Positions 39,018-52,268 of a stretch of DNA of 64,000 nucleotides are shown piece by piece. How positions within the stretch are numbered: position 1 is the stretch's first letter; every line of letters starts with the position of its first letter. A program made the translations under genes and the position numbers. The DNA comes from Trissonchulus latispiculum. Its lineage: Eukaryota > Nematoda > Enoplea > Enoplida > Ironidae. The notes beneath the pieces were generated by a model. That model was not told where the DNA came from. It was given only the letters and a program-made list of their open reading frames with translations, and ran no database searches. The stretch lies in assembly GCA_030248195.1 (NCBI GenBank), contig JASAND010005316.1:1-64000 (forward strand), written 5' to 3'.

Positions 39018-40208
39018 ATGCCGGAACAAAGCATCTGCAGCCCCTTCTCACCTTCGGAGCTGGAATCAGCCATCTCGTGCCTTAGAACTAAGAAGGCGCC
39101 GGGCATGGATAACGAAGTCACAAATGAAATGATCAGGAACTCAACGCCGCTATACAGGAAATCCCTCCTCAGGCTATTCAACCGTTCCTGGACCCACAGC
39201 GAAATCCCAGCCTCCTGGAAAAAGGCAATCGTGGTTCCCATTCTCAAAAAGGGGAAACAGGCTGAGTTGATCAGTTCATATCGCCTGATCAGCCTGACCC
39301 CTACTATATCCAAACTCATGGAGTCGATGATCAAACGGCGTCTCCAATATTTCCTCGAATCGAGGAACTTCTTCACTCCAGCGCAAGCTGGATTCAAGAT
39401 CGGAGCCTGCACTGAAGACCAGGTGCTCAGGCTCTCACAATCAGGCGTCGACGGATTTTCCAACCAGAGGAAGGCCAAACGAACTGCATTAGCTCTCATC
39501 GACTTTTCTCGTGCCTTCGACACCGTGTGGAAAGACGGGCTCATTAATAAACTAATTAGATCTGGCCTGCCTACTTGCACTGTCAAATGGATTCATCAGT
39601 TTCTGGTGGAGCGGAGGGCATGTGTGAAAATTGGAAGAAACCGCAGCAGTTTCCGGGATATGCATCAAGGGGTCCCTCAGGGTAGCGGCCTGTCACCCCT
39701 CCTCTTCATCATCTACATCAACGATATACTGGACAGAATGCATGAGGGAGTGCCCGCCTCACTATTTGCGGACGACCTAGCCCTCTGGACACAAGATGAA
39801 GAGGAACTGCTCCAGTCAGCCCTGAATGTCTTCCACAGATGGTCCACGACGTGGCATATGCAGGTCAATGTGGCAAAATTCGAAACGATTGCCTTCACAC
39901 ACACTGCAGAAGCCAAACGCCGTCTCAGCCTCGATTTCAACGGAGAACCGATCCCTTGTCGGGACACTGTCACCTTTCTCTGTGCCACCTTTGACCGCCT
40001 CCCCAACTTCGGACCGCATGTCACAAACCTCAAAGCAAAGCTGACCTCTCGGATGCGCGTGCTGTCGTCCCTGTCTGAGAAGGACTGGGGGGGGGGACTG
40101 ACCAAAGAGGATCTCAGGACCGTCTACGCCACTTTCGTCCGATCTGCTCTTGAATACTGTGTGGGGCCTCAATGCAACCTCCACCCACACCTTGCACGGC
40201 AGAAATGA
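39018..40208 (+). pseudogene. LINE reverse transcriptase, open for 396 codons
   Basis: This long open frame carries a full non-LTR reverse transcriptase: KAPGMDNEVTNEMI, SYRLISLTPTISKLMES, motif A ALIDFSRAFDTVW, motif B QGVPQGSGLSPLLFIIYIND, and the catalytic SLFADDLALW. A thumb region follows, with HVTNLKAKL and ALEYCVGPQ. The active-site residues appear intact. The frame ends at 40208 (LARQK then stop). RNase H lies downstream in another frame, so the original long ORF is broken here. The open length suggests a fairly recent insertion compared with the neighbouring wrecks. Confidence 0.9.
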
Positions 40209-40491
40209 TACAGAACAGGGCGTGTCGACTGATCACTGGTTGCCACAGTGCGTCCCCTCTTGAAGCCCTGCAAATGGAAGCAGGGATAATGCCACTCAAA
40301 CTCCGGATACGGTTTCTGGCAGCGAAATCGTATGAAAAAAACCAGCGCCAGCCAGAAAACAGCCACCAGTTACGGACAATCCAACCGCCGGCCGGCCGCC
40401 AACGAACTCTCAAATCCCAGCCGAGCTGGCGATCCAGGGCGCCGGCAACCTCTGAACTCACCGCACTAAATAGACTCCCAAGAGAACATCT

Positions 40492-41308
40492 GTGCAGACT
40501 TCCTTCATGCCTCCCTGGCGACAATCAGCACATCTCGTTACCGATGACTCACTCCGGCTCACATGCCCTAAGGACGTGCCTCCAATGGAGAAGAAGAAAG
40601 CTGCACAGGAATACTTGACCAGGTTACCACCGGCAGACTATATCCTATGGACAGATGGACTATGGACAGAGACCAAAACCGTTCGCATCTGCACTGACTC
40701 TCTGTCTACGGTGCAGCGGTTTGCTTCTGGTCCTAGAACTATGTGCACGCGAACCGAATCTGACATCTGGGCCTCCCTCAACTGGTTGTCGTCATTTGGG
40801 ATCAACTTCTCTATAGTCTGGCTGCCCAGCCACTGTGGAATCTACGGTAATGAGCGAGCTGACCATCTAGCCCGCAACGGTGCCCAGATGCGGCAGGAAG
40901 CGGTTCCTGTCGACTACGACACAGCTGTGGCTGTTACCAGGATCTCGGAGTGGTATTCAGATCTTTCCCATACACGCTCCAAATCCATCTACTGGGATAA
41001 GGGCCCAGTTCCGGCTAAATCAGAAGGTGGTCTCCTGAAATTGGAACGAACTATGCTATCCCAAGTGCGATCTGGGAAGTGCCTGCTGCTGGCGCACTAC
41101 CGACACCAGGTCAATCCCACCCTCTACCCATCTCCCCTCTGCCCAGACTGTCTCCATGATGAGTAAACACTGGAACATCTTCTCATGGAGTGCCCTGCTA
41201 AAGATAATCCCAGGAGGCTCCACCTTGACTGCAGCAATGGATTGGCTGTCCTCTGGGAATCCCCAAGGGGAGTTGCGGACTTCCTAAGGGGTACCGAAAG
41301 TCTCTAGT
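40492..41308 (+). pseudogene. LINE RNase H and C-terminal zinc motif
   Basis: YILWTDG and RICTDSLSTVQRF are RNase H active-site blocks, followed by VWLPSHCGIYGNERADHLAR, the His-Asp end of the domain. Only a few residues separate the first two blocks, where a family member would have a longer stretch with the catalytic Glu, so an internal deletion is likely. A TAA at 41164 interrupts the end. The same frame continues beyond it with TLEHLLMECPA, completing a C-x2-C...H...C motif begun by LCPDC, and closes at 41308. Confidence 0.8.
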
Positions 41309-41372
41309 CCGGCTATATGGATTCGCTCCACCAGGCCACACCGATGACAATGATGATGATGAAGATTACAAA

Positions 41373-42160
41373 GATCTAAAAATTTTTAACAAAATTTTAA
41401 AAATTTAAATTCATAGGTAAGATTTTCATTGAATTACTTCATGTGAAGTGCCATTCTAAAAAAATGACCCGATAATGCAGATATCAAAAAATTTAAAAAA
41501 AAATTAAATAACAATTCGTAATTTAGATTTTTTAAAAATTACATCATGTAGGGTATCATGCAAAAAGAAATGGCTTGCAGATTACGAAAATCCAAAAATT
41601 TTCAAATAATCAAAAAAATCAAATTGGTAATGTAGACTTTTTCATCAAACTATACCATGTGGGACGTCATTCAAAAGGAAATGGCATGGAGATTAAGAAT
41701 ATCTACAAAATTTTCAAAATCTATATATTGATTTTTTTTAAAAACCAATACGATCCTCTTCCTGATCCCAACAAAGGGCAGCCATTTTTAACGCAACGGA
41801 AGCCAACCATTCTCTTTATCCTAACGGAGGGCAATCATGTCCTTTTATTCCAACTACATGCAACCATTCTCCTTACCCCAACTGAGGACAACTGAGGCCC
41901 CTTATCCCCACAAATGGCAACCATTCCCATTATCCCTACTGTGGCCAACGTTTCTTCTTATGCCAACTGAGGGCAACCATTTTTGAAAGCAACCGTTCTC
42001 CTTATCCCAAAGGAAACCATTAGCCCCAAATTGACCAATCAGAATCCAGGGATAAGCTAGCCAATCATCTGGCATGAATTGATCAAACTATATGTTTAAT
42101 ATATAGCAAAATTTGTCTATTTTGTGCCTATGTTTTAAACGTAACAACTTGCAAAATTAT
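41373..42160. repeat. Left-arm AT-rich tandem units and flank
   Basis: To about 41730 this is the inverse of 46385-46735, with units of about 100 bp (AGGAAATGGC, GACCCGA, AAATCTAAA). 41760-42060 contains imperfect repeats of GGCAACCATTCTCCTTATCCC. There is no coding frame. Confidence 0.7.
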
Positions 42161-42279
42161 GATTTTGTGTGGAATGCCTCATTTCTGGTAAACTTGCCTT
42201 CGTTCTGGTAATGTGCTTATTACAAATACTCAGCTTCGCAAAAATATTTCCATTCGAGAAAAATGGGATCTTTCAAGTG

Positions 42280-42350
42280 GTCAGAAATGATGCTTTCTCT
42301 CGCAACGACAACCTGGTCAGACATCTCAAATGGAAACATTCAGTACGTCT
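42280..42350 (+). pseudogene. C2H2 zinc-finger fragment
   Basis: AFSRNDNLVRHLKWKH is the second half of a C2H2 finger (F-x5-L-x2-H-x4-H). The Cys pair is not visible just upstream in this frame. Confidence 0.5.
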
Positions 42351-42972
42351 GTGGTTTTGTCTGGATAGAACTTGTCTGAATATAACTTGTCTAAATGGCA
42401 TGGGGTAAAATTTTGAGATGAAACGACATTGAAAGCGTCGACCACACGGTGGCGTCTGCTGCAGAAAAAGCAGTAGCATGTCCAACAGTGTGGAAATGCA
42501 AGGTCCAGCGCCGTTAGGCAATCCTGGGATAGCCACGGGAAGCCCCACCCACCGCGGAAGTCGCTGGTTGAACAGATTGCAAGGATTTTACAGCATTACT
42601 GTTTCCAGGTACAGCCATGCCTTGAGCGCCTTTTGCAGTTCTAAGCAAACTGCAAAAGGAATCGTTTCCTTCGTCACAGCAGCGCCTTCGTGCGTTTTCA
42701 CGTTGTAGCATTTAGTCTAGTGACAGGAGTCTGCAACCGCCATAGCAGACGTAGTAGGTGGGAGACCCCTCGCGGCTCTGTGCTCATAAAATTTTAGTTA
42801 TTTCTGAGGAGCACAACAAGCGTTGTACCCCGAAACTAAGCTATGACGAGACAAAGATGCTGTCAATGAGGATCCAAATAAATTTAAAATCGATATAGTG
42901 TCCTTATGAATTTATTAACTTTACTATTTTCAATTAAAATTGTTTCAAATTTTGCAGAACTTTTCGTTTTAG

Positions 42973-43262
42973 AACAAGTTCAACCAGGACCTTCACATGC
43001 TGTTTCACAACAGGTAAATTAGTTATCATCGATATTTAAATTTAATTATTCAAATAATTTTAAATTGAAATTTTCGAGTGCGACCGAAATTTTGCTTTTA
43101 CTTGCATAAGGATTTACTCTTACTGCTTAATTGCAAAATAAATAAAATCGTTTTCAAATGTCAATATGTGATCTGTGTGCCGCTGAAACTGCTGAATTTA
43201 GTTTTCTATTTTAGAACAATCTGCAGAATCAGACAGGACCTTAACATGCTGTTTCATTACAG
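42973..43262 (+). pseudogene. Two duplicated zinc-finger-like mini-exons
   Basis: 42973-43013 (KFNQDLHMLFHNR) and 43215-43262 (ICRIRQDLNMLFHYR) are each preceded by a TTTTAG acceptor and followed by a donor (CAG|GTAAAT, CAG|GTAATC). They are copies of one another within a duplicated stretch of about 240 bp. They look like half-finger coding mini-exons. No start or full finger is visible, so whether they are used is unknown. Confidence 0.4.
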
Positions 43263-43394
43263 GTAATCTAGCAATTGCTTAATCATTCAAATAGTTTTAT
43301 GAAACCCATTAGTTTCATAGTGCAATGATTCCTTATATAATGTTGATAATTTTAATTCAAATATAATTATGTTTCAGTGTTGAAACAAACCATT

Positions 43395-43505
43395 CAAGGA
43401 CCTAAAGACATTGAACCGCCATATCCGCGAAGTTCATGACCAACAAAAAGCTCATACATACTCCAACTGCCAACGATCCTTAACTTGCTCCCATGCTCTT
43501 TAACG
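43395..43505 (+). pseudogene. C2H2 zinc-finger fragment
   Basis: After a TTTCAG acceptor-like site, KPFKDLKTLNRHIREVHD gives the helix half of a C2H2 finger (L-x2-H-x4-H). The next finger begins with SNC and is cut by a stop. It lies just upstream of the polymerase fragment, in the same orientation. Confidence 0.5.
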
Positions 43506-43554
43506 GCATATAGAGACGACGTCCCCGATTATCACGACGTATTATCGATCGGCC

Positions 43555-43965
43555 TTGAGCAATGGCATGAAAACCTTAACAATTCATCTCGCTGATGGCG
43601 ACTATGAACCCTCTCTATTCCTCAACATTCAAAGACCAGTCATCACTCAATCGATGGAAGAAATTCTTCAGGAACAGTACGGCTTGCAATTTTGGATCAG
43701 TCTGAAAATCACATTCCACAAGGACAAAAATGAACGCGAAACTATCAAAGCTCATTTCACCGGAAAATCCAGCCTAATTCTTCGGGAAAACGGTTACTGA
43801 TGATGACTTGACCACGGCATTTAGCGAAATTCTGCTGCATTTTGGAAAAATTTCTCAAAAAATAATCCGGCGGGTTATTAGTTAGTTTGACCCTCTAGAC
43901 GTTCATTTTGCTAGATACCAACCAATTGCTGGATCCTCATTCATTCATTTTAGAATTTATTGAAC
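43555..43965 (+). pseudogene. Fragment of Polinton DNA polymerase N-terminal region
   Basis: The frame 43555-43800 contains QFWISLKITFHKDK, and the following frame after 43890 contains DVHFARYQPIAGSSFI. The latter corresponds to DIHLAKYRPLFGSTY in the Polinton polymerase at 50900-52015 of this window. The fragment therefore comes from a second, different Polinton, in plus orientation, and is broken by stops. The catalytic part is absent. The open frame at 43908-44156 that follows is not recognised. Confidence 0.55.
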
Positions 43966-44544
43966 CTCAAATTTTTAATGGCAGCAACGTTTCCTTATTA
44001 TGTGTTGCTCGCAATCATTACGTACCAACTACGTTAGTATATCACAATACTCGTCAAAGTGTTATTGATAAATTTGAATATTCTCTTTCTGATTTGAATT
44101 TAGAACCAATAACAAGTGAACAACTGGGATTAATTGAAATAATTTTAAAAGCTTAAAAGTAGACTTAAGAGTATATCTTAAAAAGATATAAAAGTAGTAT
44201 ACTAACGATAATGAAATGACAATGTTTCAAGTTTAAGCAAATTAATTCCGAAACAAGGAATGTTAGTCAATCCAAGATGAATGCGAAGCCCGCTTCTAAG
44301 AAAAAAGTACAAACTAAAAAGTATAAAAGTAAGGAAAATAATACGAAGAAAACTAAAGTCTGACCAAAAAATGTAGGGAGCGAAATTGATTTGTTTATAC
44401 TGAATTACCGGTACATTTTTGCTGCAGCAATGTATATATTTTCTGAACCGTCATGGCATGAACTTAGTTTTGGTTGAAAAAAATTTTTTTTAGATTAAAA
44501 TTCATCAAAAGAAGCCGATTTTTTAAGTTTTGAAGGATCAGTAG

Positions 44545-45495
44545 AAACCAGAAACTATCCATTCGGCGGAAAATTAGCCGATGTCCCCGACATTTTGAAT
44601 CTCGAATATCAGCTCATTTCGCCAAAAATTGCGATAGTTATTCAATTTTTCGGTTGTCAAACTCCTTTGATCTTTGCCGCTTTTCGAACTTTGACTGGCT
44701 ATTACTCGCGACTCACTCAATGCAAAAATTTTTAATTGGATTTTCAGGACCCCTTACTTGTCAGCTTTCATGTGATCTAATATGTGGTTTTTCAAAATTT
44801 GAAAATCGATTTTTTCGAAAAATACCACTTTTTGACCCAAAATTTCGACAACGCGAAACTAGCAAAAGTGGGTAAAAATAACATTATCATAAAATTTAAT
44901 CTGAGCTGAATCCAACGATATAAAATTTTCATGGCTACGGCTTAAATTGCCCCAGCAACGAATTTTAAAAAAATTTCCTATTTCAGCTGATTTCTGACAA
45001 GTTGTGCTATATTGTGCACTGATAGTGTAAACTAATAGTGTAAACAAGCCAAAAACCGGCTAAAAAGCGAAATTGTTTAAAAATTCGTCGAGGATGCAAT
45101 ATAAGTCGTAGCCACGAAAACTTTATATCGTTGGATTCAGCTCAGATTAAACTTTATGGTAATATTATTTTTACCCACTTTTGCTGGATTTGCATTGTCG
45201 AAATTTTGGGTCAAAAAGTGGTATTTTTCGAAAAAATAGATTTTCAAATTTTGAAAAACCACATATATCATATGAAAGCTGACACGTAAGCGGTCCTGAA
45301 AACCCAATTAAAAAGTTTTTGCATTGAGTGAGTCGCGAGTAATAGCCAGTCAAGGTTCGAAAATCGGCAAAGATCAGAGGATCTTGAAAATCGAAAAAAT
45401 TGAATAACTGTCGTAATTTTTGACGAAATGAGCTGATATTCGGGATTCTAAATGGCATGGGCTAATTTTTCACCGAACGGCTAGTTCCTGGCTTA
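44545..45495. mobile_element. Foldback element, about 0.95 kb
   Basis: Left arm 44545-44945 and right arm 45090-45495 are inverted copies: TGAGTGAGTCGCGAGTAATAG and its inverse, ATCGTTGGATTCAGCTCAG and its inverse, and TGGTATTTTTCGAAAAA. The loop is about 145 bp. It encodes nothing recognisable. Confidence 0.9.
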
Positions 45496-46384
45496 GATTG
45501 GGAAATTTGAACAATTTGGAGAAATGTCATAAACTGCAATATTTCATACGAGATTGTGCAAGTCAACAGTGTAGCATGAACGAAATTGAAAGTTTATTAT
45601 GTCCATACGAGTCGCAAAAATTTGAATGGAAGCTGTGCTTGGCTGACAATAGGCAGGTTATGAAGCAAATTCACGCTTAAACGGGATGACCTCCTTTGAA
45701 TTATGGATATGTGGCATTAAGAAAGTAACTCATGCGTGGTAGACATGACATGCCTCCGTTCTGGTTATGCACTTTCTATTAAAGTAAAGAAAATCTTAGT
45801 TTTCATTGCATTTTAAAAATGTATTCCTGGGAATTAGTGACGATTTATGGACAACCGGTTGGACTCAGCAACAAATGTTCCAATCAATTCATCAAAAAAT
45901 GATTCATTTTCATCATTCATTTTTTGAATCATTCATTTAAAAAATCGGCTGCTTCCTTGAGCATATTAGACTGGTTGCTCAAAACACCTTTTGTGACAAA
46001 GTAAACCACGGACGCATTATTGCCTTTATTTCGTTCTGTACAGTGCTTGTTGATGTATATAATATTGAAATTAAAATTGTAATTTATTGGTGATCTATGT
46101 GTATCTATGCATATTTACAAATAAAATTAAAAACAAAAGAGAGAGGTAAACCGATCAAATGACATTAATGTTTTTATACTTTATTAGATATTTATAATCT
46201 CCATGACATAGCATCCCAACGCAACGCATTTTTATATAAAATCTAAATTATGAAATTAAATTTTTTAATTCCTTTAAATATTTGTAATATTTAGATAATT
46301 TGCTTTCGAAGGACACCCCAAACTATACGATTTTATAAAAAAATCTAAATTATCAATTTAAATTTGTAACATTAGAAAATTTTT
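45496..46384. other. No gene seen
   Basis: AT-rich loop sequence of the giant inverted repeat. TTCATTTTTTGAATCATTCAT repeats lie near 45890-45945. Confidence 0.5.
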
Positions 46385-47482
46385 TTAGATATTCTTAATG
46401 TCCATGCCATTTCCTTTTTATGACATCCCACATGACATAGTTTAATGAAAAATCTAAATTACGAATTTAAATTTTTAAAATTTTTAGATTTTCGTAAGCC
46501 ATTTCCTTTTGTATGACACCCTACATGACACATAAAGAAAAATCTGAATTACAAATTCTAATTTTTTAACAATTTTTGAAATTTTTTAGATATTTGTAAT
46601 CTTCTGGTCATTTTTAAAATGACACTCTACATAAATTAACTTAATGAAAAAATCTTAACTATGAATTTAGATTTCTTAAAATTGTTTAAAAATTTTTAAA
46701 TATTTGTAATCTTCGGGTCATTTTTGTCGTTATGATACCCTGGATATGATATGTAATAGATTTCGAGAGGTGTATTCGATGAAGCAATAATAAATTCCTG
46801 GGACATTTCGAGTTAAGTAATTTGCATTTCCGGCGGTCTTTGAGGAGTTGCGTGTCACATTTGAAGAGGAGGATGGCAGATTTGAGGAGATAGGGTGGCA
46901 CATTTGAGTAGGGGGAAAACGGAGGAGGCAGGGGCTCATCTGACGAGTTAGGTGACGCATTTGATTAGGAAGGTGGTTCATTTGAGGAGAGAGGTGGCGC
47001 CTTTGAGGAGGTAGGATGGCACATTTGAGGAGGGGTGGCACATTTGAGGAGGGGGTGGCACATCTGAGGAGGGGGTGGCACATCTGAGGAGGGGATGGCA
47101 CATTTGAGGAGGTAGGTGGCACATTTGAGTAGGGGGTGACACAATGGAGGAGGCAGGTGGCTCATCTGAGGAGTTAGGTGGCGCATTTGAGGAGGGAGGT
47201 GGTTCATTTGAGGAGAGAGGTGGCACATTAGAGGATGAGGGGCACGTTTGAGGAGGGAGGTGCACATTTTATGAGATTGGTGGCGAAATTATTTCATCAT
47301 TTGTGTATCATCTAATAAATACTACGAAATCTCAGAAAAATGTAATGTAATAAGACAGAATTGTTATAACATCTCAGGAAATACTACGTAATAGAAGGAA
47401 ATTGCACGCATATGGAAGACATAATAGTATATGCAGGTATGTAAATTGAACTAGCATAATATGAAACCAACAATTATTGTTC
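46385..47482 (-). repeat. Right arm of the giant inverted repeat
   Basis: It contains AT-rich units of about 100 bp (46385-46735) and a long GAGGAGG/CACATTTGAGG array (46820-47275, roughly 20 units), with the terminal unique part to 47482. It is uninterrupted and so shows the pre-insertion state of the left arm. Confidence 0.8.
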
Positions 47483-47501
47483 AGCCCTTTGTGACCAGGC
47501 T

Positions 47502-47744
47502 TAGAGTTGTGCAGTTAAGAAATTTTCCGGGCATCACCTACTAACATCACCGGGCTGGACCTCAGGCTGGGCCAGGCCCGATTCAAGGCCAGGTAGGCCC
47601 GGAGGCCCGGTCTCAGGCCCGGGCCCGGAGGCCCAATATAAGGCCCGGTAGGCCGCAGGCCCTTCCAGAATCTGGGCCCGGGAATGCACGGTGCAGGCCC
47701 GGTCCGTGCCCTAAGGCCCGATTCAAGACCCGGGCGCAACTCTA
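47502..47744. mobile_element. hAT-type MITE rich in GGCCCGG
   Basis: A 243-bp element with termini TAGAGTTGTGC and the inverse TAGAGTTGCGC, flanked by perfect 8-bp duplications ACCAGGCT (47494-47501 and 47745-47752). The TAGAG start and 8-bp duplication indicate hAT. The interior is AGGCCCGG-type repeats. Confidence 0.9.
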
Positions 47745-47752
47745 ACCAGGCT

Positions 47753-49050
<1,298 letters not shown>

Positions 49051-49115
49051 CAGATGGGAGCCCAGTAACACAACATATCTTTATTTATTTAATAAGCATA
49101 TGCATACAGTATTTA

Positions 49116-52015
49116 TTAATTCACAGTGTAATTTAATTCAATCAATACATGACCATACGCAAATGAATGGATACCATCTTCAAGTATATAACGTTGGTCA
49201 TCATATGCGCTTAATCCTATCTTACACCACTGTACTGTAGTCAGTTGATGACGTCTCCTATCTATACTGCTCATGATGTGCCCAGTTCTACCCCCATGCA
49301 TCAATATTCGCTTATAGTCTTCATGCCTCAGTCTATCTGACCTATTAAGTCCTTTTGCCGCTGTAATATCATCAAATTCGCACTTTTTGCTGTACATCTT
49401 TACTCTTAATACTACAAATTCACTAATTGGCTTACCCTTAACTTCATCCTTCATCTTGCCTAGCACCTTCTTGTTAACGCTGCTATAAAGTGGGTGGTCC
49501 TCAGGGTAGTTACTGGTGTCAAATAGGTCAATGACCTCTCTCATATCCTGGTAAATGTCAGGGGTTGTCACATGGTAGCAAAAGCTGTCCGTATCTGTGT
49601 ACAGTAAGCTAACCCTATCTCCATACTTCTCCCTCATGTAGTTATAGTGAAAGTTGTACATGAGGTATTTTGATAGTTCAAGTACGGTGAATCCTACATA
49701 TACGCTTTTACATAGCTTAACTGTACGTTTCTGCACCTGCACTGCTACCAGGTCTTCTGAAAATGCCCCACATGCCTTGTACCTAGGGTTTGCAGCTAAC
49801 TTCTCAAACTTCTCTGGGCTGGTGACTAGTCTCACATCCAAGGTCTTCTTCAAACTTACTTTTCGCCTCTGCCCTCTTAACCATATTCAACTCTATGTAT
49901 GGCTTCATCCACGCCTCCTCATCAAAGGACACCTCTCTATGTATCTTCCTAAGCACTAACCCTTGATCTATGTATTGCACTAGGGTATGCTTGTGTATGA
50001 TGTAACGAGTCTTGTTGCGTAAATTAGGTACTAACTTCTGACACCGCATGTACCCTCCTTGCTCCTTACTGTACGGTGATATCATTTCTTCACCAATGGT
50101 AATTCTCTCAGGTGCCAGTGGGTAGTCATTGTGGGCGTTGTGTAGATGCAGTGGGTAGTCAAGGTCGACTTCAAGGATTCATGGAACGTCTTGCCGTCGC
50201 TCCAAGTTGGTCATACACCAAAAGTTGCGCACGGGGAGTTTCTGGACCATTGACCAACCATATAGATTGTTCATGTCCATGTATGTTATATAAGAGGTTG
50301 GCTGCTTAGGATCATACCTGTCTAACAGTGGGTTATTGGCCTTTGCGTTTTACGTACCGTTGGGCAACCACTGCCACCCCACCTCTAATTCCATCTTCAA
50401 AAAACAAAATACAGGCGTCCCAGGCAAATGAAGGTAGAGTACAATAGTGGCAAGGATCAAAGCCATATGTTTTCAGGCTAGTCAAGCGAAAGTTCTCTAC
50501 CACATCTGCCAGTAGTAGGACATCTGTTCTCAAGTATTCATCATGATACTGTCCCATATTTTCTATACCTAGCTCATGCCACACAGTCTTTGCATGCTCG
50601 TAGTCTCGGATACCAATGTCGCTATCTGTCAATGTGCTGTGGAAGGCATCAATGGGTGGTAACTGAGTCTCAATAAATCAATCCCACAAGTCCATGTACT
50701 CATAAGGGTAAACTCCCTTTCTTCTCATCAGTGACACTGGATGTAAATGTAAAGTCTTCATCAGTCAGTCCGTCTGCCAGTGTATCTAATGATCTATTCA
50801 GCAACTGGTAACTGTCGATGAACCTAATACACCACTCCTGTTCGACATTCAGTTCAAAACAAAGGTAGTCTTCTAATCCCTTTGGTACACAGGTGATGTC
50901 TAACTTAAACTCCTTACTGATCTCCCAACCTCTTGCATAATCCGGTGCCCATCGTATCGTCTCAGGTTATGGAACATTGTAGTCACTGTCCGACCCAGTT
51001 TATAGCCACAAATGTGACAATGGTCTCGGGTTGATTCCCCATTTGCAATCGTGCCATGATATAGGTGACATTCAGTGCAATGCTGAAGGAGTCGCTTGGG
51101 TAAACGTGGGTATTTCTTTAGTCGTTCCTGATACTGCTGACCTTTCAGTAGAATGGCTCTCAGGAATTGTTGCACTGCGTCCTCCGCACGATAAATCAAC
51201 GGTTCACCTCGGGCAACAGGCATTCCCTCACAACACTGGAGCACATCTACTAACCCAAATGCATATGGTCTGTGACTCTCATACATATTCGTATACGAGG
51301 AGAACGGGTTGGGTTGACAAGTATTTATCTTTTCTAGTAAACACTCAAAATCTGCGTAAATTACATCAAGTCGCATTAAACGCCTATGATCATTCTGAAA
51401 TTTTAGTTTAGTGGACGATGGCATTACTGTTATCTGTAAATCTAATGTAAACTCTAATTCATATTCATAGAATTCATATTGTTGATACTTGACCACTCTA
51501 TTCGCATAATCTTTCATCGGATGGAGGCCTGCCAGGATACTCCACATGAAGCATTTATTGTCAGTATTCTTCGTTTTGATGATTGCCTTCTTTGCTGTGA
51601 GACTCTTCGGCAAAGGTGCGTATGTTGATCCAAATAGTGGGCGATATTTAGCCAGGTGAATATCCAGGTATTGCACATGATCGATCAGCCATCCTGATCT
51701 ATTGCGTTGGGATTCTTCGATGTTCGTGAGGATGCGGTTGATCATGGAGTTCATAGGCACATTTTCACCAGGAATAATGTTGGTCTGTTTTCTGGCAAAA
51801 TAGCTGCTCATCGTTTCGTTGGTAATCTCGTTGATGACTAGAATGTGCAGCCTCAATTGCATCTTCAAAGCTCGATCACCAATAAGGTTTTGAATAGCTT
51901 TGGTGCAGTCCAATAGGAACTCTTTAGGATCATTGGTTGACTCATCTGGTGTTATACGGTACCAACGATCGTACCCACGCAAAGTCGCCGCTTGACGCTG
52001 CAAAGTCATTATCAA
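49116..52015 (-). pseudogene. Polinton DNA polymerase B (protein-primed type)
   Basis: The N-terminal frame (50900-52015) has the exonuclease box VIYADFECLL, a Cys-His cluster (HCTECHLYHG...DHCHICG) and the damaged NLRRYDGHRIM box. 50333-50632 has YLRTDVLLLADV (third exonuclease box) and LPSFAWDACI, after which a stretch is missing before DGIRGGV. Palm motif A (YMDMNNLYG) follows a one-base shift near 50342, and an in-frame TGA lies near 50180. 49116-49853 has the palm motif C LLYTDTDSF. Motif B is absent: the frame jumps from KSKFEEDL straight to TLDVRLVTS at about 49850. At least three frameshifts, two deletions and a stop mean it cannot function. It would replicate the element using a terminal protein. 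Confidence 0.9.
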
Positions 52016-52268
52016 TACTGAATAACTGTACTGAATAACATGTGTGATACCCTACTTATTACCACAAAAAATTTGAATTCATTATTTAGCAAATCACGAA
52101 GCAACAAACAACAAACTACATTTACCGGTAATCATGAAGTTAGCTGTACATCTGTTTGAAAAAAGTTGACATTTCAAAATTGTGATATTACAAAAGGCTG
52201 CTTTTATAAATTTACGTTTTGCATAAAGTTACACGAAATATACAAGACATTACAATAGGCAAATATAT

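Larger units (their letters stand above)
37009..41360 (+). mobile_element. LINE (non-LTR) retrotransposon with RNase H
   Basis: A 4352-bp insertion flanked by 12-bp duplications GAAGATTACAAA (36997-37008 and 41361-41372), ending in an ATG/GAT-type simple tail. It contains endonuclease, reverse transcriptase, RNase H and a C-terminal Cys-His motif, the layout of I/Ingi/R1-like members of the Jockey superfamily. I see no ORF1 with zinc knuckles, so it is either single-ORF or 5' truncated. The coding region is broken by frameshifts and a stop. Confidence 0.9.
36178..47482. mobile_element. Giant inverted repeat (foldback) with nested insertions
   Basis: The left arm is 36178-36996 plus 41373 to about 41730; the right arm is about 46385-47482. 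They share, inverted, the ends (CAATAATTG), ATTATGCTAGTTCA, TTTCCTTCTATTACGTAGT, the CTCCTCAAATG arrays, TATCCAGGGTATCATAA, and AT-rich repeats of about 100 bp containing AGGAAATGGC. The left arm is split by a LINE and a MITE. The loop (about 4.6 kb) holds zinc-finger and Polinton polymerase fragments. No clear flanking duplication was found. Confidence 0.75.

Noticed and set aside
46965..47267. Pro/His/Cys-rich minus frames resembling repeated zinc fingers
   Set aside because: Products of the CTCCTCAAATGTGCCAC array; two overlapping frames look alike.
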